A stretch of DNA of 64,000 nucleotides from RGIG6353 sp045653035 (lineage in GTDB: Bacteria > Bacillota > Clostridia > Oscillospirales > SIG627). Where the stretch lies: contig JAZOLO010000016.1 in the NCBI GenBank assembly GCA_045653035.1, positions 1 through 64,000 on the forward strand, read 5' to 3'. The notes beneath the pieces are model-generated. The model saw nothing but the letters and a program-made list of their open reading frames with translations. It was not told where the DNA came from and made no database searches. Both the position numbers and the translations under genes were made by a program. This document shows, piece by piece, positions 25,877-34,964 of this stretch. Position 1 is the stretch's first letter, and each line of letters opens with the position of its first letter.

Positions 25877-26497
25877 ATGGCTAAAGGTGACAAATTCTAT
25901 TTTGAAAATTATTCGGAGTGTGCGGCTCTTGCAAAAAAGGCGGCGGCTTACCTCGTTGAATGCCTTGAGAACTATGACGCAAATAACATTGAAAAGATGC
26001 TAGAAGAAATGCACGTGTTTGAACACAGTGCAGATACGAAGAAGCACGAAATGAACGAAATGCTCGCAAAGGCGTTCGTAACGCCTGTTGACCGAGAGGA
26101 TCTTGATATGATGAGCCAACAGCTCGACACAGTACTTGATCTTCTTGAGGAGGTATTGCAGAAGCTATATATATACAATATTCAGACGATAGAGCCTGCT
26201 GCCATTCAATATGCGAAGCACCTCGTAACAGCCTGCGATCTTTTAGGCGAGATTATGTGCGAGTTTGAGAATTTCAAGAAGTCGGGAAACCTTCGTCCTC
26301 TTATCATTAAATGTAACGACGTTGAGGAGGAGTGCGATAAGCTATATCTTGTAACAATGCACGAGCTTACGAAAAAATCCACCGACGTTCTCGTAACGCT
26401 ATCTTGGTATAAGATTTACGAGTGCCTTGAGGCTTGCTCGGATGCCTGTGAGCATGTAAGCGAATGTGTTGGTTCAATCGTAATGAAAAATACATAA
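25877..26497 (+). CDS. DUF47/PhoU-like phosphate transport accessory protein
   Basis: 206 residues, all-helical and acidic. The pattern HVFEHSADTKKHEMNEMLAKAFVTPVDRED (split around residues 47-78) is the DUF47 signature, with an LARAFI-like helix and the PxDRED loop. These PhoU-like proteins accompany PiT transporters and probably modulate them. Co-transcribed with pit; RBS AAAGGAAA upstream. Confidence 0.9.
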   Translation: MAKGDKFYFENYSECAALAKKAAAYLVECLENYDANNIEKMLEEMHVFEHSADTKKHEMNEMLAKAFVTPVDREDLDMMSQQLDTVLDLLEEVLQKLYIYNIQTIEPAAIQYAKHLVTACDLLGEIMCEFENFKKSGNLRPLIIKCNDVEEECDKLYLVTMHELTKKSTDVLVTLSWYKIYECLEACSDACEHVSECVGSIVMKNT

Positions 26498-26530
26498 TGA
26501 GTTGTTTTGGGTCTTATATATAAAACAATA

Positions 26531-26568
26531 ACGAGGATATCACTTTTCAGTGATGTCCTCGTTTTTTA
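26531..26568 (+). terminator. Terminator of the pit operon
   Basis: ACGAGGATATCAC / GTGATGTCCTCGT stem with one mismatch pair and a TTTTTTATT tail, 34 bases after the DUF47 stop. Confidence 0.85.
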
Positions 26569-26633
26569 TTCTTTTTTGGTATTCTCAAAATATTGTGTAT
26601 TCTTTTTAAAAAAATAGCTCATCACTACCACAC

Positions 26634-26667
26634 TTCGACAAAAGAGTAGAGGGTATCGTGTTAAACT
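26634..26667 (+). promoter_or_regulatory. Spo0A box and Spo0A-type sigma-A promoter for spoIIE
   Basis: A perfect Spo0A box (TTTGTCGAA on the minus strand, 26634-26642) covers a -35-like TCGACA (26635-26640). A 21-base spacer leads to TAAACT (26662-26667), matching the wide spacing known for Spo0A-activated promoters such as spoIIE and spoIIG of Bacillus. Confidence 0.6.
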
Positions 26668-26693
26668 CTTAAAAAAAGAAAGGTGTGAAAAGC

Positions 26694-29186
26694 ATGAAGA
26701 AAACCAAAACGGAAAACAAAAAAATAGTGGAAAGTGAAGAGTATACACCAGAGGAGGAGGGGAGAGTAAGGGCAAAGGAGGAGCTTGGGCTTTTTTTAAA
26801 CTCTGCAAAGCTTTACCTTAGTGATACTGCAAGGATATATAAAGGATTTTTAAAAAGGCTGTGTGTTAAGCTTTCGGGAATGCTCACCGAGGAGCTTGGG
26901 GCTGAGGACGTGCCATATAGGCGTCGGGCGGTGATTTTCCTATTCGGGCTTCTTTTTACTGTTGTGGGAGTGTTCATTTCGGCAACCCCTATTGCTGCCG
27001 CTTACCCCGTTGCCCTTGCACTCATTTCGTCGGCAGGTGTTAATATTACGGGAAAGAATTTTGGTGCTCCACGCATCACAATGGTACTTGCTCTCGTATC
27101 CGTTGTACTTTCTACTCTTATGATGGGGGATTCAGGGCTTTTATATTTTACTGTCATAATAACTGTCTTCATTATGAGAAGCGTTGTGACGAGGGGTGAG
27201 TTTGACGAAAGCACAGTATTCCGCACCCTTACATCCTTCGGGGCCGCTGTTGTCCTTTCAAGCTTCGAGCTTATTATAAACTCCTTTTCCTTTGATTCGG
27301 TGGGAACTGGCTTGACTCTTGCTGTGGCAACTCCTCTTTTTACATATATTTTTTCGGGACTTTTCACATCTGTGGGCACTCTCGAAACCGGACTTCGCAT
27401 GAAGGCGGAGGTGGGACTTGCAACCCTTGCCTTTCTTGTAACCCTTGCTCTTTCCGAGGTGGCGGTTTTCGGCTTTTCTCTTGCCGCTGTGTTCGGATTT
27501 TTTGTAGCGGTTATTGTAGGTAAGGCTCTTGGTCCTATGAGGGCAGGGGTGTTCGGTCTTATAACCGGAATGGGAGCGGGAGGTGGTGTTTTTGCCGCCG
27601 CCTTCGGTGTGGGAGCAGTGCTGTCATCTGCCTTTTTCACAGTTTCCGACCTGCTATCCCTTTCAGTTGCAGTGGTTGTATCCTCAGCGGCGGCAGTGTA
27701 CGTGGGGGGAGTTGAAGGACTTCTTCTGGTACTTCCCGAAGTGCTTTGCGCAGCTCTTGTTCTCTATCCCATATTAAAGCTTCTGCCTGTCTCCGCCGAG
27801 AGAATAAAGCTTCTTTCAGATAAAATAAAAAGCTCAGATGAGCATGAGAGGGAGTCGGTGAAAAGAAAGCTTGAAAAGATGTCGGGCACGTTTGCTACTC
27901 TCTCCGAGGTGTTTTATGCGGTGACCGACACTCTCAAGACTCCAAGCGTTGAGGATGTGAAAAGGAGCGTTGACAACGCCATGAACCGTATCTGCGCTAC
28001 CTGCTCCATGTCGGGTGCATGCTGGAGTAAATACTACGGCGATAGCTGTGATACTAAGAATAAGCTTGCCAATGCCCTTTATAATACGGGAAGAATATCA
28101 AGTCAGGATTTTCCTACCTTTTTTTCAGACAGATGTATAAAGATAGACGAGCTTATAACAAGGGTAAATAAGAATTTTTCCGCCTTTCAGGCAGATGCCA
28201 ACGATATGTCAAGGGCTGGGCTTATCGCGGGAGAATACCGCACGGTATCAAGGCTTTTAAGGAACACTGCTGAAAGCTTTGAAAGCTCCGAGCGTGAGAA
28301 CCTGCTCCTTGCCGAAAGGTCGGGAAACATCATGAAGGCACTTGGAATTCCATTTTCAAGAATTGAGGCATGGGGGGAGAGAAAGAGCGTTATCGACGTG
28401 TTCGGCATACAGGAGGATAGAATTGACAGGAGTGCGAGAGATATTCTGGTGGCATTTGAAAGTGAGTGCGGAATGTGCTTTGAGGAGCCCGAATTCATAA
28501 GGCTTGAAAAAACAACTGCTATGAGACTCAAAAGAAGAGCTCCCATAACCCTTGAATGTGCCAAAAAGAGCTGTAGCAAGAAGGGTGAGAGCCTCAACGG
28601 TGATACTGTGTCCTTCTTTGAAAGCGAAAACGGATACTTTTACGCTCTGGTGTCCGACGGAATGGGAAGCGGAAGGGATGCGGCGCTGACCTCAAGACTT
28701 GCCGCAATATTTCTTGAAAAGCTTCTCACCTGCACCGATGATAAGAAGACTACTCTTGAAATGCTCAATACCCTCCTTATGACAAAAAAGGACGAGTGCT
28801 TTACAACACTCGACCTGATTGAATTTGATTTACTTGAAATGAAAGCAAGCTTTTTAAAGGCAGGTGCCGCCCCCTCCTATATCGTAAGGGAGGACAAGCT
28901 TTATAAGGTTAATTCAGAAACACCGCCTGCAGGAATTATCCCAAGACTTTCTGCCGAGGAAACAAAAATAACCGTCAAGCACGGTGACATGATTGTTATG
29001 CTGTCCGACGGAATAACCGATGCAGGTGAGGAGGGGTGCGAAAACCCTTGGCTTGCCGAGCTTCTCGACAGCGAAAGGGGTGTAAGTGCCGAGGCACTCG
29101 CCGAAAAAATACTGTCTGAGGCACTGACGAGATTTTCTGCAAAGGATGATATGTCGGTGGCGGTAATAGCCGTTAAAAAAGGTTGA
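26694..29186 (+). CDS. spoIIE: Stage II sporulation protein E (SpoIIE phosphatase)
   Basis: 830 residues. About ten membrane helices (roughly residues 80-380), a cytosolic regulatory region with CATCSMSGACW (about 440), and a C-terminal PP2C phosphatase with LVSDGMGSGRDAA (Asp near 655) and VMLSDGITDAG. SpoIIE dephosphorylates SpoIIAA in the forespore to release sigma-F and also acts at the polar septum. ATG at 26694 has AAAGGTG eight bases upstream, better than a GTG three codons earlier. A Spo0A box lies 52 bases before the start. Its last 14 bases overlap the convergent SLOG gene. Confidence 0.95.
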   Translation: MKKTKTENKKIVESEEYTPEEEGRVRAKEELGLFLNSAKLYLSDTARIYKGFLKRLCVKLSGMLTEELGAEDVPYRRRAVIFLFGLLFTVVGVFISATPIAAAYPVALALISSAGVNITGKNFGAPRITMVLALVSVVLSTLMMGDSGLLYFTVIITVFIMRSVVTRGEFDESTVFRTLTSFGAAVVLSSFELIINSFSFDSVGTGLTLAVATPLFTYIFSGLFTSVGTLETGLRMKAEVGLATLAFLVTLALSEVAVFGFSLAAVFGFFVAVIVGKALGPMRAGVFGLITGMGAGGGVFAAAFGVGAVLSSAFFTVSDLLSLSVAVVVSSAAAVYVGGVEGLLLVLPEVLCAALVLYPILKLLPVSAERIKLLSDKIKSSDEHERESVKRKLEKMSGTFATLSEVFYAVTDTLKTPSVEDVKRSVDNAMNRICATCSMSGACWSKYYGDSCDTKNKLANALYNTGRISSQDFPTFFSDRCIKIDELITRVNKNFSAFQADANDMSRAGLIAGEYRTVSRLLRNTAESFESSERENLLLAERSGNIMKALGIPFSRIEAWGERKSVIDVFGIQEDRIDRSARDILVAFESECGMCFEEPEFIRLEKTTAMRLKRRAPITLECAKKSCSKKGESLNGDTVSFFESENGYFYALVSDGMGSGRDAALTSRLAAIFLEKLLTCTDDKKTTLEMLNTLLMTKKDECFTTLDLIEFDLLEMKASFLKAGAAPSYIVREDKLYKVNSETPPAGIIPRLSAEETKITVKHGDMIVMLSDGITDAGEEGCENPWLAELLDSERGVSAEALAEKILSEALTRFSAKDDMSVAVIAVKKG

Positions 29187-29643
29187 TTACGGGAATACCC
29201 TTTTTTACAGCATAGCTTACAGTCATGGCAGTACCGCTTCTTTTACGTCCGTCGTAGAAGGCTACGAGCACTTCTGCCTCGTCTACCATTTTTCGGTTGC
29301 GGTCAAGCATACACGAATCGGTGTAAAAGCTTGATACGTATTCGGTACTGTCTGCCATGAGAAGCATATCCTTGTATACAGCCTTATCCTTTTCCTGCCA
29401 TTTCAACGTCTGCTCAGGGCAGGGAAGAATAAGACGGAGCTTTATATGGGGATATGCTTTTTTTAGTTTAAGTACCGTTTTTTCCGCAAGGGTATCAAAG
29501 CCCAGCGCTCCCCCTGCAATAAAGGTGGTAACACCGTTTTCAATAAGAGCTACAAGTTCTCTTTCAAGACGCTGTTCAAGGTCGAAACGGCGAGAAACCG
29601 CTATAACTCTGTGACCTGTGAATGCACATGATTTTTCTGTCAT
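29173..29643 (-). CDS. SLOG-family (DUF1273-like) nucleotide-binding protein
   Basis: 156 residues beginning SCAFTGHR, with ENGVTTFIAGGALGFDTLAE, LRLILPCPEQTLKW and a C-terminal SGTAMTVSYAVKKGIPVINL. This is the DUF1273/YpsA branch of the SLOG Rossmann fold, thought to bind nucleotide-derived ligands; YpsA affects cell division in some Firmicutes. It lies four bases after truB on the same strand, so it may be the last gene of the rimP operon, and overlaps the 3' end of spoIIE on the other strand. Confidence 0.8.
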   Translation of the reverse strand: MTEKSCAFTGHRVIAVSRRFDLEQRLERELVALIENGVTTFIAGGALGFDTLAEKTVLKLKKAYPHIKLRLILPCPEQTLKWQEKDKAVYKDMLLMADSTEYVSSFYTDSCMLDRNRKMVDEAEVLVAFYDGRKRSGTAMTVSYAVKKGIPVINLF

Positions 29644-29647
29644 AATA

Positions 29648-30553
29648 TTATCCTATTTTAAAGAATTTAATGGGCTTTATTGCAAGTCCCGTGTCGAATT
29701 TTCTCACTTCTCCAAGGGCGAAGAAGTCACCCTCGGTATCTATCAATCTCACTCTTTCGCCCTCGGGGAGGGGAGTGATTTTTGCACGTCCAAAGTAAAT
29801 CTCCGCACCGTTTTTTGCAAGACGTTCATAGAATTCAGGAAGCCTTATTTCACAAAGCGTCGAGAAAAGACTGTCTATTGGGAGGAGAAAAGAGGATAAG
29901 TCAGAGGTATTTTGAAGCTCCTCAAAGGTATGACACATATCTACAGTAAAGTCACCTGCAGCCGTCCTTTCAAGAGAGGACATGGCGGCACCGCAGGAAA
30001 GCTTCTTTCCTATATCCGATATGAGTGTGCGGATATAAGTGCCCTTTGATACCGTGGTAACTATCTCCCATTCGGTGGGGGATAGCTTTTTGTACTCTAT
30101 CTCTTCCACTCTTACGAGTCTTGCTTCTCTTTGGACTACTTCCCCGCGTCTTGCCTTTTCGTAAAGCTTTTCGCCGCCAATCTTTACGGCAGAGTACATA
30201 GGGGGCACTTGCGAGTATTCTCCCAGAAAGGAGAGCACCGCTTTTTCTATTTCGTCATCCTCGGGAATATCGTTACACGTTCGGAGAGTCACACCACTTA
30301 TGTCCTCCGTGTCGGTCTCTATTCCCAATCTCATACCTGCTCTGTAGGTTTTTGACTCGGCGGTGAGATATTCACTCGCCTTTACGGCACTGCCTACAAG
30401 AATAGGAAGAACTCCCGTCGCCATAGGGTCGAGAGTTCCTGTGTGACCTACTTGTCTTGTCTGAAAAATTTTGCGTATACGGCTTACTGCGTCGTGGGAG
30501 GTAATACCCGACGGCTTATAGAGAAGAAGTACACCGCTTAAATTTTCACTCAT
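29648..30553 (-). CDS. truB: tRNA pseudouridine-55 synthase TruB
   Basis: Converts U55 in the T-loop of tRNA to pseudouridine. 301 residues with the TruB N-terminal catalytic motif, GHTGTLDPMATG, giving Asp42 as the catalytic aspartate, and the TYIRTLISDIG motif near 170. A C-terminal PUA-like part is present. It overlaps nrnA by four bases (ATGA) at the 3' end of the rimP-nusA-infB operon, where truB commonly sits. Confidence 0.95.
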   Translation of the reverse strand: MSENLSGVLLLYKPSGITSHDAVSRIRKIFQTRQVGHTGTLDPMATGVLPILVGSAVKASEYLTAESKTYRAGMRLGIETDTEDISGVTLRTCNDIPEDDEIEKAVLSFLGEYSQVPPMYSAVKIGGEKLYEKARRGEVVQREARLVRVEEIEYKKLSPTEWEIVTTVSKGTYIRTLISDIGKKLSCGAAMSSLERTAAGDFTVDMCHTFEELQNTSDLSSFLLPIDSLFSTLCEIRLPEFYERLAKNGAEIYFGRAKITPLPEGERVRLIDTEGDFFALGEVRKFDTGLAIKPIKFFKIG

Positions 30554-31485
30554 AATATACCTGCTTCTTTTACGTATGATAAAAGTGTTTCTATTATATG
30601 GTCGGCGGTATCCTCAAAGAAGCAACCTGCCGCACACTTGTGTCCTCCACCTCCGAACACCGCACAAATTTGGGATGAGTCAATGCTGTCGTCGGAACGG
30701 AGTGATACCTTATAGCCCTTTTCTCTTTCCTTAAGGGTGATGGAAAGGAGAACGCCCTCGGGGGATTTACCCAGCTGTTCTACTCCTCCCGTTTCGCTGT
30801 CAGAAAGACCGTGCTTTTTTATGAGATTATCGGTTACAACAGCAATCGACACCTTACCCTCGAAGAAGAAACGAAGATTTGCTATTATCTCGCTTTCAAA
30901 CTGCATTTTGCCAATTGACTTCGTTACAAAGAGGGGAGTGTTGAGGTAGCCGAAATTACCATCGGGGGTATATCGGCAAAGCTCAGATACTACCTTAAAG
31001 GTTTTTTCGGTAGTGTTAGAAAACTTGAAGCACCCTGTGTCAGTAGAGATTGCCGTATAAAGACATTCGGCAATATATCTGTCGGGCTCAACTCCCATTT
31101 CTTTTATAATATCGAAAACTATCTCACCCGTTGCTGCCGCCTCGGGAAAAAGGAGCTTTCTTTCGGTATTCACTTTGTTATTCATATGGTGGTCGATAGC
31201 AAGGTGGATTTTCTTCTCCCCGAAGTCACCTAGAAGGCACGGGTCTGCCACGTCTGAGGTAATAATAAAATCCGCTTCAAAATCCTCGTTTTCTACGTCC
31301 CATACGTGGGAGAGATATTTCGGAAGAGTGTCAAGGCATACTACCTTAACACTCTTTCCTGTTTTTTTCATTGCTGCCGCAAGGGCAAAGGAGGAGCCAA
31401 GAGCGTCTCCGTCGGGGTGAACATGAGTGTAGATGTGTACTTTATCGAGTGTTTTTAAATACTCTGCACATTCCTTAATCGTCAT
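30550..31485 (-). CDS. nrnA: DHH-family phosphoesterase NrnA (nanoRNase/pAp phosphatase)
   Basis: 311 residues. The N-terminal DHH domain has THVHPDGDALGSS and DHHMNN; the C-terminal DHHA1 domain ends in FGGGGHKCAAGC. NrnA degrades short RNAs from the 3' end and dephosphorylates pAp. The ATG at 31485 is used, since AGAGGAAG lies just upstream and the protein then begins close to the family start; the open frame continues further but overlaps rbfA. It overlaps the rbfA stop by 11 bases. Confidence 0.93.
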   Translation of the reverse strand: MTIKECAEYLKTLDKVHIYTHVHPDGDALGSSFALAAAMKKTGKSVKVVCLDTLPKYLSHVWDVENEDFEADFIITSDVADPCLLGDFGEKKIHLAIDHHMNNKVNTERKLLFPEAAATGEIVFDIIKEMGVEPDRYIAECLYTAISTDTGCFKFSNTTEKTFKVVSELCRYTPDGNFGYLNTPLFVTKSIGKMQFESEIIANLRFFFEGKVSIAVVTDNLIKKHGLSDSETGGVEQLGKSPEGVLLSITLKEREKGYKVSLRSDDSIDSSQICAVFGGGGHKCAAGCFFEDTADHIIETLLSYVKEAGIL

Positions 31486-31843
31486 TTTCTTCCTCTTTTT
31501 CTTTACCAAGTCCAAGGTCTTTGAGAACTGCCTCGATTCTCGCACCCTTTTCGGCGGAATCGTCATATTCAAAGTCAAGCTCGGGGGTAATTCTGAGGTT
31601 CAGTCTTTCGGCAAGCTCACGTCTGATATACCCCTGGGCACTGTAAAGACCTGTCTTTACCTCCTTGGGAGTACCTCCCAAGGTGCTGAAATATACCTTG
31701 GCAAATTTCATGTCACGGCTGACGTTCACGCTGGTGATGGTGACGAAGGATGAGGAAACCCTCGGGTCCTTTACCGTCATGAGAATATCCGAAAGCGTCT
31801 GCCTTGCCGCTTCATTTACTCTGCCTTGTCTGAATTTATTCAT
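31475..31843 (-). CDS. rbfA: Ribosome-binding factor A
   Basis: 122 residues with the RbfA KH-fold: RQTLSDILMTVKDPR, VTITSVNVSRDMKFAKVYFS and LNLRITPELDFEYDDS. It binds the 30S subunit during late assembly and cold adaptation. The C terminus is short and acidic (KEEEENDD). Standard place between infB and nrnA/truB. Confidence 0.95.
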   Translation of the reverse strand: MNKFRQGRVNEAARQTLSDILMTVKDPRVSSSFVTITSVNVSRDMKFAKVYFSTLGGTPKEVKTGLYSAQGYIRRELAERLNLRITPELDFEYDDSAEKGARIEAVLKDLGLGKEKEEENDD

Positions 31844-31894
31844 ACAAATTAGTCCTTATTGTGTTTATTGGTTTGGTGACGTTTTTAACATCTC

Positions 31895-34318
31895 CTAAGC
31901 TTCTATTTCTTCCATTATGAATGCTTCGAGTATGTCAAGCTCCTTGATATCGTTGAACTTTTCAAGACCGATACCGCACTCAAATCCCTGTGCAACCTCT
32001 CTTGCATCGTCCTTGAAACGCTTGAGCGAGCTTATCTTGTCCTCGAAGATAACGATACCGTCACGGACAACTCTTATCTGAGATGCACGTGTAATCTTAC
32101 CGTCAAGGATATAGGAGCCTGCGATAACGCCGACACCGGGCACCTTGATGGTCTGACGTACCTCGGCGTGACCGAGAACGTTTTCACGGAATTTGGGAGC
32201 AAGAAGTCCCTTCATTGCTGTTTCAACCTCTTCGATACATTCGTAGATGATTCGATAGGTTCTGATATCTACCTTAGCCTCTGCCGCCGCGTCAAGAGCT
32301 CTCTTGTCGGGACGAACGTTGAAGCCGATGATAATAGCATTTGAAGCAGAGGCGAGCATAACGTCGTTTTCGTTTACACCGCCTACTGCGTTGTGGATAA
32401 CCTTAACCTTAACTTCCTCATTAGAAAGCTTTTCAAGAGAAGCCTTAACCGCCTCGGCAGAGCCTTGAACGTCAGCCTTAACAACGATATTGAATTCCTT
32501 GATGCCTTCACGAACCTGATTGAAGAGGTCGTCGAGAGAAAGCTTGGAATTTGCCTTGAACGCCTTTTCCTTTTCCTCGGCACGACGCTGTTCTGCAAGC
32601 TCCTTCGCCATTCTTTCATCCTTTACGGCGTTGAAGACGTCACCTGCAACGGGAACCTCGGAAAGACCGAGAATTTCAACGGGAACGGAAGGTCCTGCAA
32701 CCTTGACGTTTTCGCCCTTGTCATTTATCATGGCACGAATTCTACCTACAGTCGTACCTGCGATGACGTAGTCGCCTGTGTGGAGTGTACCGTTCTGAAC
32801 GAGAACTGTTGCAACAGCACCGCGTCCACGGTCAAGCTTTGCTTCAATTACGATACCCTTGGCATCACGGTTGGGGTTAGCCTTAAGCTCTGCCACCTCG
32901 GCAACGAGAAGTACCGATTCAAGAAGGGTGTCAATACCCATCTTAGTATGAGCAGATACGGGAACACATATTATGTCGCCGCCCCATTCCTCAGGAACAA
33001 GGTCATATTTGGTGAGCTCCTGCATGATGTTGTCGGGATTTGCTCCCATCTTGTCCATCTTGTTGATGGCAACGATGATTTCAACACCCGCTGCCTTGGC
33101 GTGGTTTATAGCCTCAACTGTTTGAGGCATGATACCATCGTCGGCCGCAACAACGAGAATGGCAATATCGGTCGCCTGAGCACCTCTTGCTCTCATTGCG
33201 GTGAATGCCTCGTGACCGGGAGTGTCAAGGAAGGTAATGTCCTTGCCGTCGATATTTACTCTGTAGGCACCGATGTGCTGAGTGATACCGCCTGCCTCAC
33301 CTGAGGTTACGTTAGCGTGTCTTATAGCGTCGAGAAGTGAAGTCTTACCGTGGTCAACGTGTCCCATAACACAGACAACGGGTGAGCGTTCCTCAAGGTC
33401 TTCCTTGGTGTCCTCTGATGCGTCGATAAGCTTTTCTTCTATTGTAACTACAACTATCTTTTCAGCCTTTGAGCCAAATTCGTCTGCAACGATAGCCGCT
33501 GTGTCAAAGTCGATAGTTTGGTTGAGAGTAACGAGCATTCCAAGACCCATAAGCTTCTTTACTACCTCTGCGGTGGTAACGTGAAGCTCCTTTGCAAGCT
33601 CAGATACTATCATTTCATCGGGAAGCTTGATTACGGCGGGAATCTTGGGCTTTTCGGGAACTGACTTCTTCTTTGCATCTGCCTTTGCCTTTTCCGCTTT
33701 TCTTCTGTCAAAGCCTCTTTGCTGATTGTTCTTCTTGAATTTCTGCTTGCCCCAGTCGCCCGACTCGGAGTGTCCGTAATCGAGTATCTTTTCGTCATAC
33801 TTTGAAAGGTCAACTGTGTTGTCGGCACCTCTGGTATCAACGACACGCACTTCTTTTCTCTGATTCATCTGTGCGTTCCCTGTGCCTGTAACGTTTCTTT
33901 CAAGCTTTACACCGCCCTGCTTCTGTGCAGGCTGAGGTTTTTGCTTTTCCTTCTTCTCTGCAGGCTTCTGTTCTAGTTTTTTCTCTACAGGCTTCACCTC
34001 GGTTTTTTTCTCCACGGGCTTCGCTTCGGGTTTAGCTTCGGGCTTTTTCTCCTCTATGACGGGTGTTTCCTTTACTTCTTCTGCCTTCTTGTCATAGCCT
34101 GCAAGCTTTATTTCTCCGTTGATAAAGCTGTCGATGTCCTCTACCTCACATTTTGAGGAAAGAGCGTTTATGACAAAATCCACCTCATCGTCACTAAGGG
34201 TGGCAGGAGCAGGCTTTAAGTCTATCTTGCCTGGAATGAGAAGAAGTATGTCACGGCTTTTTATGCCGAAATCCTTTGCAAGTATTGAAATTTTATTTTT
34301 ACTTGTTGCTGCTGACAT
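31895..34318 (-). CDS. infB: Translation initiation factor IF-2
   Basis: 807 residues. An N-terminal IF2_N domain is followed by a low-complexity linker of lysine/proline/glutamate repeats (PVEKKTEVKPVEKKLEQKP, about residues 88-135), a second IF2_N domain, then the GTPase domain with GHVDHGKTS (about 316-324), DTPGHE and NKMD, and C-terminal domains II-IV. It brings initiator tRNA to the ribosome. The N-terminal linker is shorter than in E. coli, as usual for Clostridia. Core gene of the rimP operon. Confidence 0.97.
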   Translation of the reverse strand: MSAATSKNKISILAKDFGIKSRDILLLIPGKIDLKPAPATLSDDEVDFVINALSSKCEVEDIDSFINGEIKLAGYDKKAEEVKETPVIEEKKPEAKPEAKPVEKKTEVKPVEKKLEQKPAEKKEKQKPQPAQKQGGVKLERNVTGTGNAQMNQRKEVRVVDTRGADNTVDLSKYDEKILDYGHSESGDWGKQKFKKNNQQRGFDRRKAEKAKADAKKKSVPEKPKIPAVIKLPDEMIVSELAKELHVTTAEVVKKLMGLGMLVTLNQTIDFDTAAIVADEFGSKAEKIVVVTIEEKLIDASEDTKEDLEERSPVVCVMGHVDHGKTSLLDAIRHANVTSGEAGGITQHIGAYRVNIDGKDITFLDTPGHEAFTAMRARGAQATDIAILVVAADDGIMPQTVEAINHAKAAGVEIIVAINKMDKMGANPDNIMQELTKYDLVPEEWGGDIICVPVSAHTKMGIDTLLESVLLVAEVAELKANPNRDAKGIVIEAKLDRGRGAVATVLVQNGTLHTGDYVIAGTTVGRIRAMINDKGENVKVAGPSVPVEILGLSEVPVAGDVFNAVKDERMAKELAEQRRAEEKEKAFKANSKLSLDDLFNQVREGIKEFNIVVKADVQGSAEAVKASLEKLSNEEVKVKVIHNAVGGVNENDVMLASASNAIIIGFNVRPDKRALDAAAEAKVDIRTYRIIYECIEEVETAMKGLLAPKFRENVLGHAEVRQTIKVPGVGVIAGSYILDGKITRASQIRVVRDGIVIFEDKISSLKRFKDDAREVAQGFECGIGLEKFNDIKELDILEAFIMEEIEA

Positions 34319-34350
34319 GATATTCCTCCAATCGTTTTCACATCTTGGTA

Positions 34351-34665
34351 TTAAGCCATCGGCTTAAGGCTGTTTTTCACAAGTACGGTAAGATTTTCAT
34401 CTTCTATCGCCACCGACGAGGACTGTCTCATAAGTCCTCCTGCCTGTGATAATTCAGCCATAGTGTATCCTGATATGATACACTCTGTATTATAAAATGC
34501 GGCGGTATCGGTAATCTCTTTTTTTGTGTTTTCCGAAACGTCGCTTGCAACGATAATAAGCTTTGCCGTGCCACGCTTGGCACTGTCGCGTACAAGTTCA
34601 GTCCCGAAAAGGGCACCGCCCGCACGCTTTGCAAGTCCTATTGCCGAAAGGAATTTATCCTGCAT
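34351..34665 (-). CDS. ylxQ: L7Ae-family RNA-binding protein YlxQ
   Basis: 104 residues of the L7Ae/L30e/S12e fold (AIGLAKRAGGALFGTELV, AKLIIVASDVSENTKKEI). In Firmicutes this small K-turn-binding protein is encoded between ylxR and infB, as here. It overlaps ylxR by one base. Role in the cell is not established. Confidence 0.9.
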   Translation of the reverse strand: MQDKFLSAIGLAKRAGGALFGTELVRDSAKRGTAKLIIVASDVSENTKKEITDTAAFYNTECIISGYTMAELSQAGGLMRQSSSVAIEDENLTVLVKNSLKPMA

Positions 34666-34931
34666 TACGCTTCCTCCCCGACCTCTTTTTCAAGTCCTTC
34701 AAGCACCTCGACAGGGATAGTACATTCAAAGGCTCTTTCAAGACGCTTTGCCTTGATTGCCTTTTTAAGACATTCGGCATTGGGGCATATATAAGCACCT
34801 CTGCCCGACTTCTTGCCTGTCCTGTCAAGAGTTATGTCACCCTCGGAGGAGCGTACCACTCTTATGAGAGATGATTTTGGGAAAGACTCCATACATCCGA
34901 GACACTTTCTCTCGGGAGTTTTCTTAGCCAT
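34665..34931 (-). CDS. ylxR: YlxR (DUF448) RNA-binding protein
   Basis: 88 residues with CLGCMES, SLIRVVRSSEG, SGRGAYICPNAECL and a basic C-terminal helix, the DUF448/YlxR pattern. It is reported to bind RNA or DNA and to regulate RNase P or transcription in some bacteria. Located between nusA and ylxQ in the normal order. Confidence 0.93.
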   Translation of the reverse strand: MAKKTPERKCLGCMESFPKSSLIRVVRSSEGDITLDRTGKKSGRGAYICPNAECLKKAIKAKRLERAFECTIPVEVLEGLEKEVGEEA

Positions 34932-34964
34932 AATTATGAGAGTTCCTTTCTGCTCTGAAGCTTA

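Noticed and set aside
27002..27640. 212-codon minus-strand open frame inside spoIIE
   Set aside because: Repetitive Ala/Thr/Val translation caused by codons of membrane helices on the other strand.
32393..33304. 303-codon plus-strand open frame opposite infB
   Set aside because: Antisense of a conserved GTPase domain; low-complexity translation without domains.
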